Part shown: piece by piece, positions 49,111 to 59,371 of the stretch
How the letters are laid out: each line of letters opens with the position of its first letter
Numbering within the stretch: the first letter of the stretch is position 1
Assembly (NCBI GenBank): GCA_963798275.1
Contig: CAWCTB010000052.1
Span: 1 to 64,000, forward strand
From: CAWCTB01 sp963798275
GTDB taxonomy: Bacteria > Acidobacteriota > Terriglobia > Terriglobales > Acidobacteriaceae
Length of the DNA: 64,000 bases
Reading direction: 5' to 3'
The notes under the pieces: generated by a model
Database searches by the model: none
Seen by the model: the letters and a program-made list of their open reading frames with translations, nothing else
What the model was told of the DNA's origin: nothing
Made by a program: the position numbers and the translations under genes

Positions 49111-49983
49111 ATGCCTGAATCCATCAAACTGATTGAGTGCCCGCGCGACGCCTGGCAGGGTTTGCCTGGACAGATTCCCACTGCGATCAAAGTCGAGTAC
49201 CTGCAGGCGCTCATCAATTCGGGGTTCAAGCATATCGACGCGGTATCGTTCGTCTCGCCCAAAGCCGTGCCGCAGATGGCCGACTCCGAAACCGTGTTGA
49301 GCGAACTCGATCCGCCCGACGACGTCGAGATTATCGGCATCGTGGTGAATGAACGGGGCGCCGAACGGGCCATCTCCACCGACGCGGTTCGCACCCTGGG
49401 CTTCCCCTACTCGCTCTCGCCAACCTTCCTCAAGAACAACCAGAACCAGAGCCTGGAAGAGAACCTCGACATCCTGGAAAAAATCAAGCAGAAGGCCGAC
49501 GAGAGTGGACTCGACACCATCGCGTACGTGTCCATGGCGTTCGGCAATCCTTACGGCGACCTGTGGAACCCGGAGGAGGTACTGGAAGGCATCAGCCTGC
49601 TGGCCGACATGGACTTGCAAGCCATCTCGCTGGCCGACACTGTCGGGCTCGCCTCGCCGCAGCAGATCTCCGACCTGATGGGCCTGGTGATGGAAAAGTA
49701 CGACGGCATCGAAATCGGGGTCCACCTGCACAGCCGGCCGGACGAAGCGGTGGCCAAGGTCCTGGCGGCGTATGACGAGGGCTGCCGCCGGTTCGATTCC
49801 GCCATCGGCGGCATGGGCGGATGCCCCTTTGCCCAGGATGTGCTGGTAGGTAATGTTCCAACCGAAAAGCTGCTCGAGGCCCTGCGCTTGCGGGACGTCG
49901 AGTCGCCCTTGAAGCGGTCGATTGAGGCGCCCTTCCGGCAGGCGGTGGAGATCGCTAACCGATTCAGTGGACCTAAGATGTAA
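49111..49983 (+). CDS. Hydroxymethylglutaryl-CoA lyase
   Basis: It splits HMG-CoA to acetoacetate and acetyl-CoA, the last step of leucine degradation. The 290-residue protein has the HMGL-like barrel: VEYLQALINSGFKHIDAVSF, SPKAVPQMAD, ISLADTVGLASP, EIGVHLHSRPDEAV with the metal-ligand His pair, and GGMGGCPFA carrying the catalytic Cys. It starts three bases after the carboxyltransferase stop, so translation is probably coupled. The frame is intact. Confidence 0.9.
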   Translation: MPESIKLIECPRDAWQGLPGQIPTAIKVEYLQALINSGFKHIDAVSFVSPKAVPQMADSETVLSELDPPDDVEIIGIVVNERGAERAISTDAVRTLGFPYSLSPTFLKNNQNQSLEENLDILEKIKQKADESGLDTIAYVSMAFGNPYGDLWNPEEVLEGISLLADMDLQAISLADTVGLASPQQISDLMGLVMEKYDGIEIGVHLHSRPDEAVAKVLAAYDEGCRRFDSAIGGMGGCPFAQDVLVGNVPTEKLLEALRLRDVESPLKRSIEAPFRQAVEIANRFSGPKM

Positions 49984-50083
49984 CTGGGGTAGTGACGCTC
50001 TGCTCAATTCCCTTTCCGTTTTGCCGCTTTCGCACTAAGCTGGTGGCTCGCAAGACGCAATCAAGACCTTAGCACCTGCTGAT

Positions 50084-50881
50084 ATGAGCCTTTCTCCCCA
50101 TGGCCCGTACGCGACGCTGACCGTCAGCCACGACGGTCCGCTGACCACGATCACGCTCAACCGCCCCGAAAAGCGCAACGCCATCAGCTACGAACTGATC
50201 GAGGACCTGTTGCGAGCTCTCGAGGAAGTTGAACAGTCCGCAGCCCAGATTCTCATCCTTACCGGGAATGGCAAGTCGTTCTGCTCGGGAATGGACCTGG
50301 ACAACCTGCGATCCATCACCGGGCGCACTGCGGACGAAAACCTGGCCGATTCGCGCACCATGGCGGGCCTGTTTCGCTCGATCTACGAATTTCCCAGAGT
50401 GACCATCGCCGCGGTGAACGGGCCGGCGATTGCGGGTGGCTGCGGGCTGGCCACATTGTGTGACTTCACCCTGGCCTCGACGGAGGCGAAGTTCGGCTAC
50501 ACCGAGGTGCGCATCGGATTTCTTCCGGCGATCGTGTCGACATTTTTGTTAAGGCAGGTGGGTGAGAAGCGCGCTCGTGACTTGCTGCTCAGCGGGCGCG
50601 TTGTGGCCGCCGACGAAGCCTTCCGCATGGGATTGGTGAGCGAGGTGGTCGCGCCGGAAGAGCTGATGAACCGTGCCCGGGAACTGGCGCAGACGTTGCT
50701 GGAAAACAGTCCTGCTTCACTTTTGGCGACCAAGCGCCTGCTGCGGACCTTTTCGTCCGCTCAACTCGACGACCAAATCGGGAAGGCGGTGGAGGAGAAC
50801 TCTCACATTCGTACCACCGCAGATTTCAAAGAAGGCATAAGCTCATTCCTGGAAAAGCGTAAGCCGCAGTGGAAAGGGTGA
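50084..50881 (+). CDS. Enoyl-CoA hydratase/isomerase family protein (probable methylglutaconyl-CoA hydratase)
   Basis: This 265-residue crotonase-fold protein has LNRPEKRNAISYELIEDLL, GKSFCSGMDLDNL (oxyanion region), VNGPAIAGGCGLATLCDFTL with the family Gly-Gly, and EVRIGFLPAIVSTFL. Position after the carboxyltransferase and HMG-CoA lyase genes suggests that it hydrates 3-methylglutaconyl-CoA to HMG-CoA. The specificity is inferred from context, not motif. It is followed three bases later by the LytM-like gene. Confidence 0.88.
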   Translation: MSLSPHGPYATLTVSHDGPLTTITLNRPEKRNAISYELIEDLLRALEEVEQSAAQILILTGNGKSFCSGMDLDNLRSITGRTADENLADSRTMAGLFRSIYEFPRVTIAAVNGPAIAGGCGLATLCDFTLASTEAKFGYTEVRIGFLPAIVSTFLLRQVGEKRARDLLLSGRVVAADEAFRMGLVSEVVAPEELMNRARELAQTLLENSPASLLATKRLLRTFSSAQLDDQIGKAVEENSHIRTTADFKEGISSFLEKRKPQWKG

Positions 50882-50884
50882 ACC

Positions 50885-51972
50885 GTGAAGAGTCACTTGA
50901 AACTCATCGTTGCGATTTTGTTGTATCCGTTTCTGCTGCTGGCGCAGACGCAGTCGACCGCTCCCGCACCCAGCGAGGCAAAACCCGCTCCCCCGGCAGT
51001 GGCGAAGCCGTCGGCCCCCAAACCATATCCGGTGATGAGCGCGGCGGCCAAGCAGAGAGCGCGAGAGGTCTGCGACTACCTGATCCATGCCAAGACCAGC
51101 CTGTTGTATGCAACGTTTTCTCCGGAGATGAAGAAGAGCAGCAGCACGGAGAAGATGGCTGCCTTTTCCCGGCAGTTATCCACCACCCTGGGCACCGAGA
51201 CCAAGCTCGTTGCGGAGGCGTTCGAGCCGAATATGCTGCGGCCTACGACCGTCTACACGCGCCTGTCTCAGTTCAGCAAATCCAAGGCCCCGGTCATAAC
51301 CGCCGTCTCCATCGACGAGCAGGGGCAGGTCGACTCGCCGCCACGGTTTGCATCCGCGCCCGATGTTCCACCCGACACTTATGCCACCTACAAAGACAAG
51401 GCTCCAGCTCCGACTTCCCTTCCAGGGCGAACTGGATGGTGTACCAGGGAGGGCGCACCCTGTTCGACAATGGGTTCGCGGCCTCGGAAGACAGCCGCTA
51501 CGCCAGCGTATTCGTGCTGTTGAAAGATGGCAGCCCCTTCGCCGAGGACGCCACCAAGAATGAAAACTTCTATTGCTTCGGCCAGCCGGTTCTCGCGCCG
51601 GGAGAAGGTACCGTCGTGCGGGTGCAGGACGGATATCCCGACGGTCAGCCGGGCAAGCCGATGATGGAAACGGGCAAGGGCAATTACGTTGTCATCGCCC
51701 ACGGCAATAGTGAGTTCTCGGTGCTGTCGGCACTGAAGAACGGCAGCACGAAGGTGAAGAGAGGCGACAAAGTGAAGGCGGGAGACGTTCTGGGGCAGTG
51801 CGGCAACAGCGGAAGCTCTTCGGTGCCGCATGTCGAATACCGGCTGCAGAACACGCGAGGCCTTCCCTTCCCGAATAGTTTGCCCGCGCAGTTCTCCAAT
51901 TACACCGCGGACGGCAAAGTGGTCGAATTGGGCGAGCCGACGCGAGGGCAGATGGTCGCCAACAAGGAGTGA
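50885..51972 (+). CDS. LytM/M23-fold protein with degenerate active site, exported, frameshifted
   Basis: A signal peptide (MKSHLKLIVAILLYPFLLLA) precedes a Pro/Ala-rich linker, a DUF3887-like helical domain (SPEMKKSSSTEKMAAFSRQL) and an M23-like fold (GQPVLAPGEGTVVRVQDG, GNYVVIAHGNSEFSVLSAL, KVKAGDVLGQCGNSGSSS, VPHVEYRLQ). The metal ligands of active M23 enzymes are not in place: the usual His of YAHL is Ala in LSAL, and HLH reads HVE. So it may bind rather than cut peptidoglycan. Two extra bases near 51405 and 51430 shift the frame; the last part runs to 51972. It is downstream of the hydratase gene. Confidence 0.75.
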
Positions 51973-52016
51973 CCGAGCGACGACTGGCCGCGTGATAAGT
52001 TGGTAAATTGGTAAAT

Positions 52017-52469
52017 ATGCCGGGCAAGACCGCGAACGTTCCTGCCAAGTGGCCACAGGTGTACGAAACCAGCCTCCGAGTGCGTTACGCCGAAACCGAT
52101 CAGATGGGGGTTGTCTATCACTCGAACTACATCATATGGTTCGAGGTGGGACGCGTCGAAATGTTGCGCCAGCTCGGCTTCACCTATCGGGAAATGGAAG
52201 CCGAAGACCACGTTCACATCGCCGTGGTGGACATCCGCTGCCGCTTCAAGGCTCCCGCCCGCTACGACGATCTGATTGCGATTCACACCCGCCTGCTGAA
52301 TGTTCGCGAGTCCCTGCTTCATTTCGGATATCAGATCATTCGTGCGGAAGACGGCACGTTGCTGGCTGAGGGTGAAACCATCCACATCGTGGTTGATTCG
52401 GAGCTGAACCGCATGTCGCTGCCGCCGAAGTACCTGCCCTCCTTCCTGCAGGCGGCGGGCAAGAGCTGA
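52017..52469 (+). CDS. Acyl-CoA thioesterase, YbgC/4HBT family
   Basis: This 150-residue hotdog-fold protein begins at ATG 52017. Typical motifs are VRYAETDQMGVVYHSNYIIW, where Asp is the catalytic residue of the family, and WFEVGRVEMLRQLGF. It hydrolyses an acyl-CoA; which one is unknown. In this setting it may release CoA from intermediates of the neighbouring branched-chain pathway. The preceding gene ends 44 bp upstream and hutH starts 20 bp downstream. Confidence 0.9.
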   Translation: MPGKTANVPAKWPQVYETSLRVRYAETDQMGVVYHSNYIIWFEVGRVEMLRQLGFTYREMEAEDHVHIAVVDIRCRFKAPARYDDLIAIHTRLLNVRESLLHFGYQIIRAEDGTLLAEGETIHIVVDSELNRMSLPPKYLPSFLQAAGKS

Positions 52470-52488
52470 GAGTTTACTAGGAACCGCC

Positions 52489-54045
52489 GTGAAAGCACTC
52501 CATATCAACGGAAACGATCTGACGCTGCGTGACGTGCGCGAAGTGGTCTACGAACGCCGTCCTGTGCTGCTCGATCCCGAGGCGCGGACCGCGGTTGCCC
52601 GGGCGCGTGCCGTGGTCGAAGACCTGGTGCAAAACAACCGGGTCGGATACGCGGTCACCACCGGCGTCGGCAAGCTCAGCGACGTTCGCATCGAGCGCGA
52701 CGATATCCGCAAGCTGCAGGTCAACCTGATGCGCTCGCATGCGGTCGGGGTCGGCGAGCCCCTGTCGGAAGAAGTCAGCCGCGCCATGATGCTGCTGCGC
52801 GCCAACTCCCTGGCCAAGGGCTTCTCCGGGGTGCGCGAGATGGTCATCGACCGGCTTTGCGACATGCTCAATCGCGGCGTGCATCCCGTGATTCCGTCGC
52901 AAGGCAGCGTGGGCGCCAGCGGCGATCTGGCCCCGCTGGCTCATCTTGGGCTGGTGCTGATCGGCGAAGGTGAGGCCGTCTACCAGGGCAAGCGCCTGGA
53001 TGCGGCGGCGGCGCTGAAGCAGGCCGATATCCGGCCGCTTGCGCTCGAAGCCAAGGAAACGATTTCGCTGATCAACGGCACCCAGGGCATGCTGGCGGTC
53101 GGCCTGCTCGCCACCCTGCAGGCCGAGGTCCTGGCCGACACCGCCGACGTCATCGGAGCCATGAGTGTCGATGCCTTGCGCGGCACCGACGTGGCCTTCG
53201 ACGATCGCATTCACGCGGCCCGTCCGCATCCCGGACAGAAGCTGGTCGCACAAAACCTGCGGCGCATGCTGGAGGGCAGCCAGATTCGCGAGTCTCATCG
53301 CCAGTGTGGCAAGGTGCAGGATGCCTACTCGCTGCGCTGCATCCCGCAGGTGCACGGCGCGGTGCGCGATACCATCGCCCATTGCCGCGAGGTCTTCGAG
53401 ATCGAGATGAACTCGGCGGTGGATAATCCACTGGTGTTTCCGCAGGAAAAGAGAGTGGGCGCACCCCAGGCGAAGATCGGCGATCCGGTGCTCGGTGACA
53501 TCATCTCTGGCGGCAACTTCCATGGCGAACCCATCGCCTTTGCGCTCGACTTCCTGGCCATCGCACTCAGTGCCCTGGCCGGCATTTCCGAGCGCCGCCT
53601 GGAGCGCCTGGTAAACCCCTCGCTCAATGAAAACCTGCCGCCGTTTCTCGCCCCCGGGGCTGGTCTGAATTCCGGGTTCATGATGCCGCAAGTTACGGCA
53701 GCAGCGCTCGTCAGCGAGAACAAGGTCTGGGCACACCCGGCCTCGGTGGACTCCATCACCACCTCCGGCAACAAGGAAGACTACGTCTCGATGGGAATGA
53801 CGGCGGCGAACAAGCTGCTGCGCATTGTGGGCAACACGCGCAACGTTCTTGCCATCGAAGCCCTGGCGGTGGCGCAGGCGATCGACTTCCTGGCTCCGCT
53901 GAAGCCGAGCAAGCGGGAAGAAGCGGCCCATGCCTCCATCCGCGCGGTTTCAGCCCCCATCACCGAAGACCGGATTCTGACGAAGGACTTTGCCAAGGTT
54001 GCGGAGTTGATCGCCAGCGGCAGGCTCGCCGAGACCCTGTACTGA
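52489..54045 (+). CDS. hutH: Histidine ammonia-lyase
   Basis: It deaminates L-histidine to urocanate using the MIO group formed from Ala-Ser-Gly. The 518-residue protein contains the MIO motif GSVGASGDLAPLAH at about residues 140-153, with LQVNLMRSHAVGVG, NGTQGMLAVG and SGNKEDYVSMGM. GTG 52489 is taken as the start (MKALHINGND). The frame is intact. The rest of the hut pathway (hutU, hutI) is not in the window. Other aromatic ammonia-lyases share this fold, so the substrate is likely but not certain. Confidence 0.9.
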   Translation: MKALHINGNDLTLRDVREVVYERRPVLLDPEARTAVARARAVVEDLVQNNRVGYAVTTGVGKLSDVRIERDDIRKLQVNLMRSHAVGVGEPLSEEVSRAMMLLRANSLAKGFSGVREMVIDRLCDMLNRGVHPVIPSQGSVGASGDLAPLAHLGLVLIGEGEAVYQGKRLDAAAALKQADIRPLALEAKETISLINGTQGMLAVGLLATLQAEVLADTADVIGAMSVDALRGTDVAFDDRIHAARPHPGQKLVAQNLRRMLEGSQIRESHRQCGKVQDAYSLRCIPQVHGAVRDTIAHCREVFEIEMNSAVDNPLVFPQEKRVGAPQAKIGDPVLGDIISGGNFHGEPIAFALDFLAIALSALAGISERRLERLVNPSLNENLPPFLAPGAGLNSGFMMPQVTAAALVSENKVWAHPASVDSITTSGNKEDYVSMGMTAANKLLRIVGNTRNVLAIEALAVAQAIDFLAPLKPSKREEAAHASIRAVSAPITEDRILTKDFAKVAELIASGRLAETLY

Positions 54046-54264
54046 GCCGGGAAAAGCTGGTCCGTAATGGTTTACAATAAAAGACTGCTCTGGTTTGTCT
54101 CGCCTCCCGGTTCGCCGGCAGCAAGTCTCGCAATTGCGGGCGCTGCAATCACTTACGAACCGCGGAAAGGTTGGAAAACGGCCGCTGAAAATCGGCGTTT
54201 CAGATAACGAAATACGGCGGTTTGCCGTCTTATCTGGGGCGGCCTCTCTGCGCATTCATTAAAC

Positions 54265-56990
54265 GTGGCAATCAAGATCAAAGTACCCGGTGGGAGGTCG
54301 AGCGCTTCATCGCGTGCCGCCGCAGTCTCCCGCAAGCCTGCGGCGAAAAGCCATCATTTCTCGCTCTCCGATCCCGTCGTCAAAATGTTCGTTTCCGGCT
54401 TTCTCATTGCCGGAGTGCTGTTCGTGGTGGTGTTCGCCTACTTCTACGTGAAGTACGAGCGCATTGTAGACCGCCGCATGGCCGGTCCGATCTTCAGCAA
54501 CGCGGCCCGGATTTATGCCCGCCCGAAGACGGTGGAAGTGGGAGACAAAGCCACTCCTCAGGAAATTGCCGGGCGAGTTGCGCCGCGCGGGCTACAGCGA
54601 TGCGGGGCGAGACGACTCACCGGTCGGGCGCTTCCGGTTGGTCGCCAACGCGGATCGACATCTCACCCGGCCCGCAATCGTTTCACGCTTCGGAAGACGC
54701 CGCAATTCGCTTCTCCGGGGGCAAAGTCAGCGAGATCAGCAGTGGCGGCAAATCGCTCAACGGCTATGAGCTCGAGCCGCAACTGGTGACGGCACTCTTC
54801 GAGGCACAGGATCGCTCCAAGCGGCAGCTCATCACGTTCGACGAGCTGCCGAAAGACCTGGTCAACGCGGTCGTCGCCATCGAAGACCGCCGCTTCTTTC
54901 AGCACAGCGGGGTGAACTACTACCGGCTGGTCGAGGCGGGCATGACCGACGTCCTGCATGGTCATCGCGGACAGGGCGGATCGACGCTCACCATGCAACT
55001 GGCACGCGGGTTTTTCCTGACTCCGGAAAAGACCTTCAAGCGCAAGCTGACGGAGATGATGATCGCGCTCGACCTGGAGCAGAAATTCTCCAAGCAGCGC
55101 ATCTTTCAGATGTATGCCAACCAGGTTCCCATGGGCCAGCGGGGCTCGTTCAGCATCATGGGCTTTGGCGAAGCCTCTCATGCTTACTTCAACAAGGACA
55201 TCCGGAATCTTAGCTTGTCGGAATGTGCCCTGCTGGCGGGCATCATCCAGCGGCCCAGTTTCCTGTCGCCCTACCGGCATCCCGAGCGCGCCTTGGAGCG
55301 CCGCAACGTGGTGCTCGACGCCATGGTGGAAACAGGCGCGATCACTCGCGATCAGGCCGACCGGGCCAAGGCCACTCCCCTGAAGCTCGCCCCTCCCAAT
55401 GTGGAAGCCAGCGACGCACCTTATTTCGTCGACCTGGTGAAAGACCAGCTCTCCTCCCAGTACAGCGAGAGCGACTTGAACGAAAATGCCTTGAAGGTCT
55501 ACACCACGATCGATCCCGATCTGCAGAAGGCTGCCGCCGAGGCGGTGGACGAGGGCATGAAGCAGGTGGATGAGCTGATCGTTAAGCGCCGCACCAAGAA
55601 GGTGAAGGTGGGCACCGGCAAGACCGCGAAGACAGAAGTGACAGTGGAGAACGGTCCTATGCCGCAGGTGGCGCTGGTGGCGCTCGACCCGCACACGGGC
55701 GAGGTCCTGGCGCTGGTCGGCGGACGCAATTACGGCATGAGCCAGCTCGACCACGCCATCGCCAAGCGTCCCACCGGATCGATCTTTAAGCCGTTCGTCT
55801 ACGCAGCCGCAGTCAGCACGGCCCTGAACGGCGGAACCATGCACATGGTTTCCCAGACCAGTGACGGAAGCACCACCACGACGGATGCGGTGTTTACCCC
55901 GGCCACGATTCTGGACGATTCCCCGGTCAGCATTGCCTACGGCGACCAGGTTTACGAGCCGCACAATTATCACGACAGCTACAACGGCGAAGTCACCGCC
56001 CGGTACGCGCTGACGCTGTCCTTGAACAACGCAACCGTGCGGCTGGCGCAGGAGGTCGGCTTCGACAGGGTGGCGGCGCTGGCCCGGGCGGCGGGAATAA
56101 CCAGCGCTCGCGGCACACCGGCGGTGGCGCTCGGCGCCTACGATGCGACTCCGCTCGAGATGGCCGGCGCTTACACGGTGTTTTCCAACGGCGGCACCCG
56201 CATTTCTCCCCGCATGCTCAAGTCGGTGCGGGATGCCGGCGGCAAGGTGCTCAATGACTACGACGCCGAGGCCGAGGCCAAGTCGGTGCTCGATCCCCGG
56301 GTGGCGTACGTCCTGACCAGCATGATGGAGAACGTTATCAACAATGGCACCGGTTACCCGGTGCGTGCCCGCGGATTTGCCGCCCCCGCCGCCGGCAAGA
56401 CCGGGACCTCGCACGATGCCTGGTTCGCTGGCTACACCACCAATCTGCTGTGCATCGTCTGGGTCGGCAATGACGACTACACCGATATCAAGCTCGCGGG
56501 CGGCACCGCCGCAGCCCCCATCTGGGCCGAATTCATGAAGCGGGCCGTCCAGATTCCCGAATATTCCGCTCCCAAAGCCTTTCCCCCGCCGGCGGGAGTT
56601 GTGGTGGAACAACTCGACAAGGTCACCAACCGGCTGGCTACGCCTACTTGTCCGCAGACGTACACCGTCGCCTTCCTCGAGGGTACGGAGCCCAAGGAAA
56701 CCTGCGATCAGGCATTTACCGACCACCGCGGCATCTTCTCCAAGATCCTCGGCATCGGGGCGGCTCCGCCGCTTCCGCCACCGCCGAACACCAACGGAAC
56801 AGTGCAAGCCACTGCGGCCGGCGTCCCCGCGACCACCCCACAGGCGGGGCAGCCCGTGCAACAGGCTCCAGCCAGGAAAAAGAAAGGCTTCTTCAGCCGA
56901 ATCTTTGGCGGGAAGGACGATAACGGTGACCAGCCGCCGGCAAATCCTGAGGGAAGCGAAGATAAAGGGAACAACTCTCCCCCAAAATAG
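54265..56990 (+). CDS. Class A penicillin-binding protein (PBP1A type), frameshifted
   Basis: It makes and cross-links peptidoglycan. GTG 54265 gives a basic Ser/Ala-rich cytoplasmic lead, one membrane helix (MFVSGFLIAGVLFVVVFAYF) and the UB2H-like region. Two extra bases lie at 54571-54573 (GCCGGGCG for GCCGGCG) and near 54650. The glycosyltransferase part has VVAIEDRRFFQHSG and GGSTLTMQLARGFF; the transpeptidase has GSIFKPFVYA with the active-site Ser, SLNNATVRLA and AGKTGTSHDAWF. The C-terminal 100 residues are Pro-rich and basic, ending GNNSPPK. The whole is about 906 residues. Confidence 0.92.
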
Positions 56991-57029
56991 GTCTAATATG
57001 GTGCTATACGGGGCTCGGGGAGGGTAGCC

Positions 57030-57861
57030 ATGGGTCGTCTCCTATCGTCACGCAGGTTCGAGCTTGCGGGTGTATTGCTGCTGAGCGCCTGTGCCTTGGT
57101 GGTGTCAGCTAGAGCCGGTGATCAGCACACGGCAGCGCAGCCTCCTTTGCCAACGGCACAAGATTTACCATCAGGGTTGATTTCCCTCACCGCTTCGACG
57201 CCGCAAGAGTTGGAGAGACAGGGCGACCAGTTGCGCGCGCAGAAGCGCTACCTCGACGCCGTCGACTATTACCAAGCCGCCATCGGTAAACAACCCACCA
57301 CCATGCTTTGGAACAAACTCGGCATGGCAAACCTGTTCCTGCAGCGCGACAAGCAAGCGCAGAAATGTTTCGATCGCGCGCTGAAGCTCGACAAGAACTC
57401 ACCCGAGGCGCTGAATAATCGCGGCTTCATCGAGCAGTTGAATAAGAACTACGGCAAGGCGATTAAGTACTACCAGAAGGCGCTGGCCGTCCGTCCCAGC
57501 TCGCCGACCTTCCACTACAACCTGGCGTCGGTTTATTTCGCCAAGCACGACTTCAGCCAGGCCGCCGCGGAATTCCGCACCGCTTACATGCTCGATCCCG
57601 ATATCTTCAACCGGGTATCGCGTGTCGGCATCATGGCGCAGACCAGCTCGCCGGAAGACCGGGCAGCGTTTCTCGTTCATGGTGGCCAAGATGTACGCCC
57701 AGGCGGGCGACTTCGATAATTCATTGCAGTACCTGCGCAAGGCGATGGAAGAAGGCTACAAGGGGATCGACAAGGTCTACACCGACTCCGAGTTCGCGAC
57801 CTTGCGAACCGACAAACGCTTCGCCGAATTGATGCTGCAGAAGCCGCAGCCCATCCAGTAA
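57030..57861 (+). CDS. Exported TPR-repeat protein, frameshifted
   Basis: A signal peptide (FELAGVLLLSACALVVSARA) is followed by about four TPR units, such as MLWNKLGMANLFLQRDKQAQ, PEALNNRGFIEQLNKNYGKA and PTFHYNLASVYFAKHDFSQA. At 57661-57663 CCGGGCAG should read CCGGCAG; this gives EDRQRFSFMVAKMYAQAG and a last unit (DNSLQYLRKAMEEGYKG) to the stop at 57861, about 276 residues. TPR proteins are scaffolds; the gene is between a penicillin-binding protein and the cell-division genes, which may point to envelope growth, but that is inference. Confidence 0.85.
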
Positions 57862-57885
57862 ACACTCTGCGCGCAGCAATAGCAA

Positions 57886-57913
57886 AGCCCCTCCGGATCG
57901 CTCCAGAGGGGCT
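57886..57913. terminator. Bidirectional hairpin between TPR gene and ftsZ
   Basis: The arms AGCCCCTC and GAGGGGCT with a 12-base loop lie between two convergent genes, 15 bp from the ftsZ stop. No long T run. Confidence 0.6.
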
Positions 57914-57928
57914 GGTTACGTATGGGAT

Positions 57929-59317
57929 TTAGATCTCGCCCCGCTTGCGGAGGAACGCCGGTATCTCCAGATCGTCGGCGTCATATTGGATGTGGACGCT
58001 GTTGCGGACTGTCTCAATTGCAGGCAGTTCCTCCCGCTCACCGGCGCCGTGATCTGCTCCCGCATGTTGGGCCACCGGCTCCGGCATCGGTTCGGCGTGC
58101 CGGACCACCTCCGATTCCAACTCAGCGTCATCGGTCGTTCCGGGGGCATAGGAGATCGGGAACGCGGCTTCCGGTTCGGTGACAGGCTCCATCACTGTGG
58201 AACTTGCGACGGCACGCTCCGGGGCGTGCACCGATGCTACCTGGTAGGTTGCCCCGGCAGCCGCCGCACGGGCGCTATGCAGAACAGAGCCGGCCTCATT
58301 GGCGTGTTGCCGGGGCCGCAGGGTTTCCTTGAATCCGGTGGCGATCACCGTGATCTTCACCTCGTCCTTCATCTTCTCGTCGAGCACCGCGCCAAAGATG
58401 ATGTTGGCGTCTTCGTGCGCTGCGCTTTGAATGATGGTGGACGCCTCGTTCACCTCGGCCAGCCGCAATGAACTCGATCCCGTCACGTTGATCAGGATGC
58501 CGCGCGCGCCGTCGATCGCTCCCGCCTCGAGCAGCGGGGAGGCAATCGCCGCCTGTGCCGCCTTGGTGGCGCGATCTTCGCCGCGGGCCGTGGCCGTGCC
58601 CATCACCGCATAGCCCATGCCGGCCATGATGGTCTTCACGTCGGCGAAATCGCGGTTGATGATGCCCGGAATGGTGATGATGTCGGAGATGCCCTGCACC
58701 GCCTGGCGCAGAATGTCATCCGCCACGCGGAAGGACTCAAAGAAGCCCGCGTCTTTGGCCACTGCCAGCAGCTTCTCGTTCGGAATCACGATGGTGGTAT
58801 CGACCGAGTCGATCAGCTCCTGCAGCCCGCGCTCCGACTGGTTCTGGCGGCGCTTGCCTTCGAACGCAAAGGGCTTGGTGACCACGGCGACGGTCAACGC
58901 ACCCATCTCGCTGGCCAGCGAAGCGATGATCGGGGCCGCGCCGGTGCCCGTGCCTCCGCCGAGGCCGGTGGTGACGAACACCATATCGGCGCCTTCCAGC
59001 GCTTCGATGATCTTGTCGGCATCCTCCAGCGCCGCCTTGCGTCCGACATCGGGGTTCGCACCCGCGCCCAGTCCGTTGGTGAGCTTCACGCCCAACTGGA
59101 TCTTCACCGCCGCTTGCGAGAGCTTGAGCGCCTGCAGATCGGTGTTCGCCACTACGAACTCCACGCCCTCGAGGCGCGATTCGATCATGCGATTGACCGC
59201 GTTCCCGCCGCCGCCCCCCACGCCGATGACCTTGATCCTGGCGCTGTTCAGCGCCTCTTCGTTGAAGTGAATGCGAATGTCGTTCTCCGGCTGCTTCTGG
59301 TTGAAATCCTCAATCAT
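57929..59317 (-). CDS. ftsZ: Cell division protein FtsZ
   Basis: This tubulin-like GTPase forms the division ring. The 462-residue protein has the nucleotide-binding part GVGGGGGNAVNRM, the tubulin signature GGGTGTGAAPI, and the T7 loop motif NRDFADVKTI. A linker of about 130 residues, variable and acidic, precedes the C-terminal anchor peptide LEIPAFLRKRGEI that binds FtsA. The frame is intact. It is the last gene of murG-murC-ftsQ-ftsA-ftsZ on the minus strand. Confidence 0.97.
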   Translation of the reverse strand: MIEDFNQKQPENDIRIHFNEEALNSARIKVIGVGGGGGNAVNRMIESRLEGVEFVVANTDLQALKLSQAAVKIQLGVKLTNGLGAGANPDVGRKAALEDADKIIEALEGADMVFVTTGLGGGTGTGAAPIIASLASEMGALTVAVVTKPFAFEGKRRQNQSERGLQELIDSVDTTIVIPNEKLLAVAKDAGFFESFRVADDILRQAVQGISDIITIPGIINRDFADVKTIMAGMGYAVMGTATARGEDRATKAAQAAIASPLLEAGAIDGARGILINVTGSSSLRLAEVNEASTIIQSAAHEDANIIFGAVLDEKMKDEVKITVIATGFKETLRPRQHANEAGSVLHSARAAAAGATYQVASVHAPERAVASSTVMEPVTEPEAAFPISYAPGTTDDAELESEVVRHAEPMPEPVAQHAGADHGAGEREELPAIETVRNSVHIQYDADDLEIPAFLRKRGEI

Positions 59318-59371
59318 GGTTACCTCTAAGCGGCGCCACTCGCGGCGCCGGTGAATGTTTGGACACGATGT

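Noticed and set aside
52477..53931. 484-codon minus-strand frame opposite hutH
   Set aside because: Shadow of a clear hutH reading frame; the sequence is low-complexity and matches nothing.
54663..56861. 732-codon minus-strand frame opposite the penicillin-binding protein
   Set aside because: Long shadow frame caused by third-position GC; all PBP motifs are on the plus strand.
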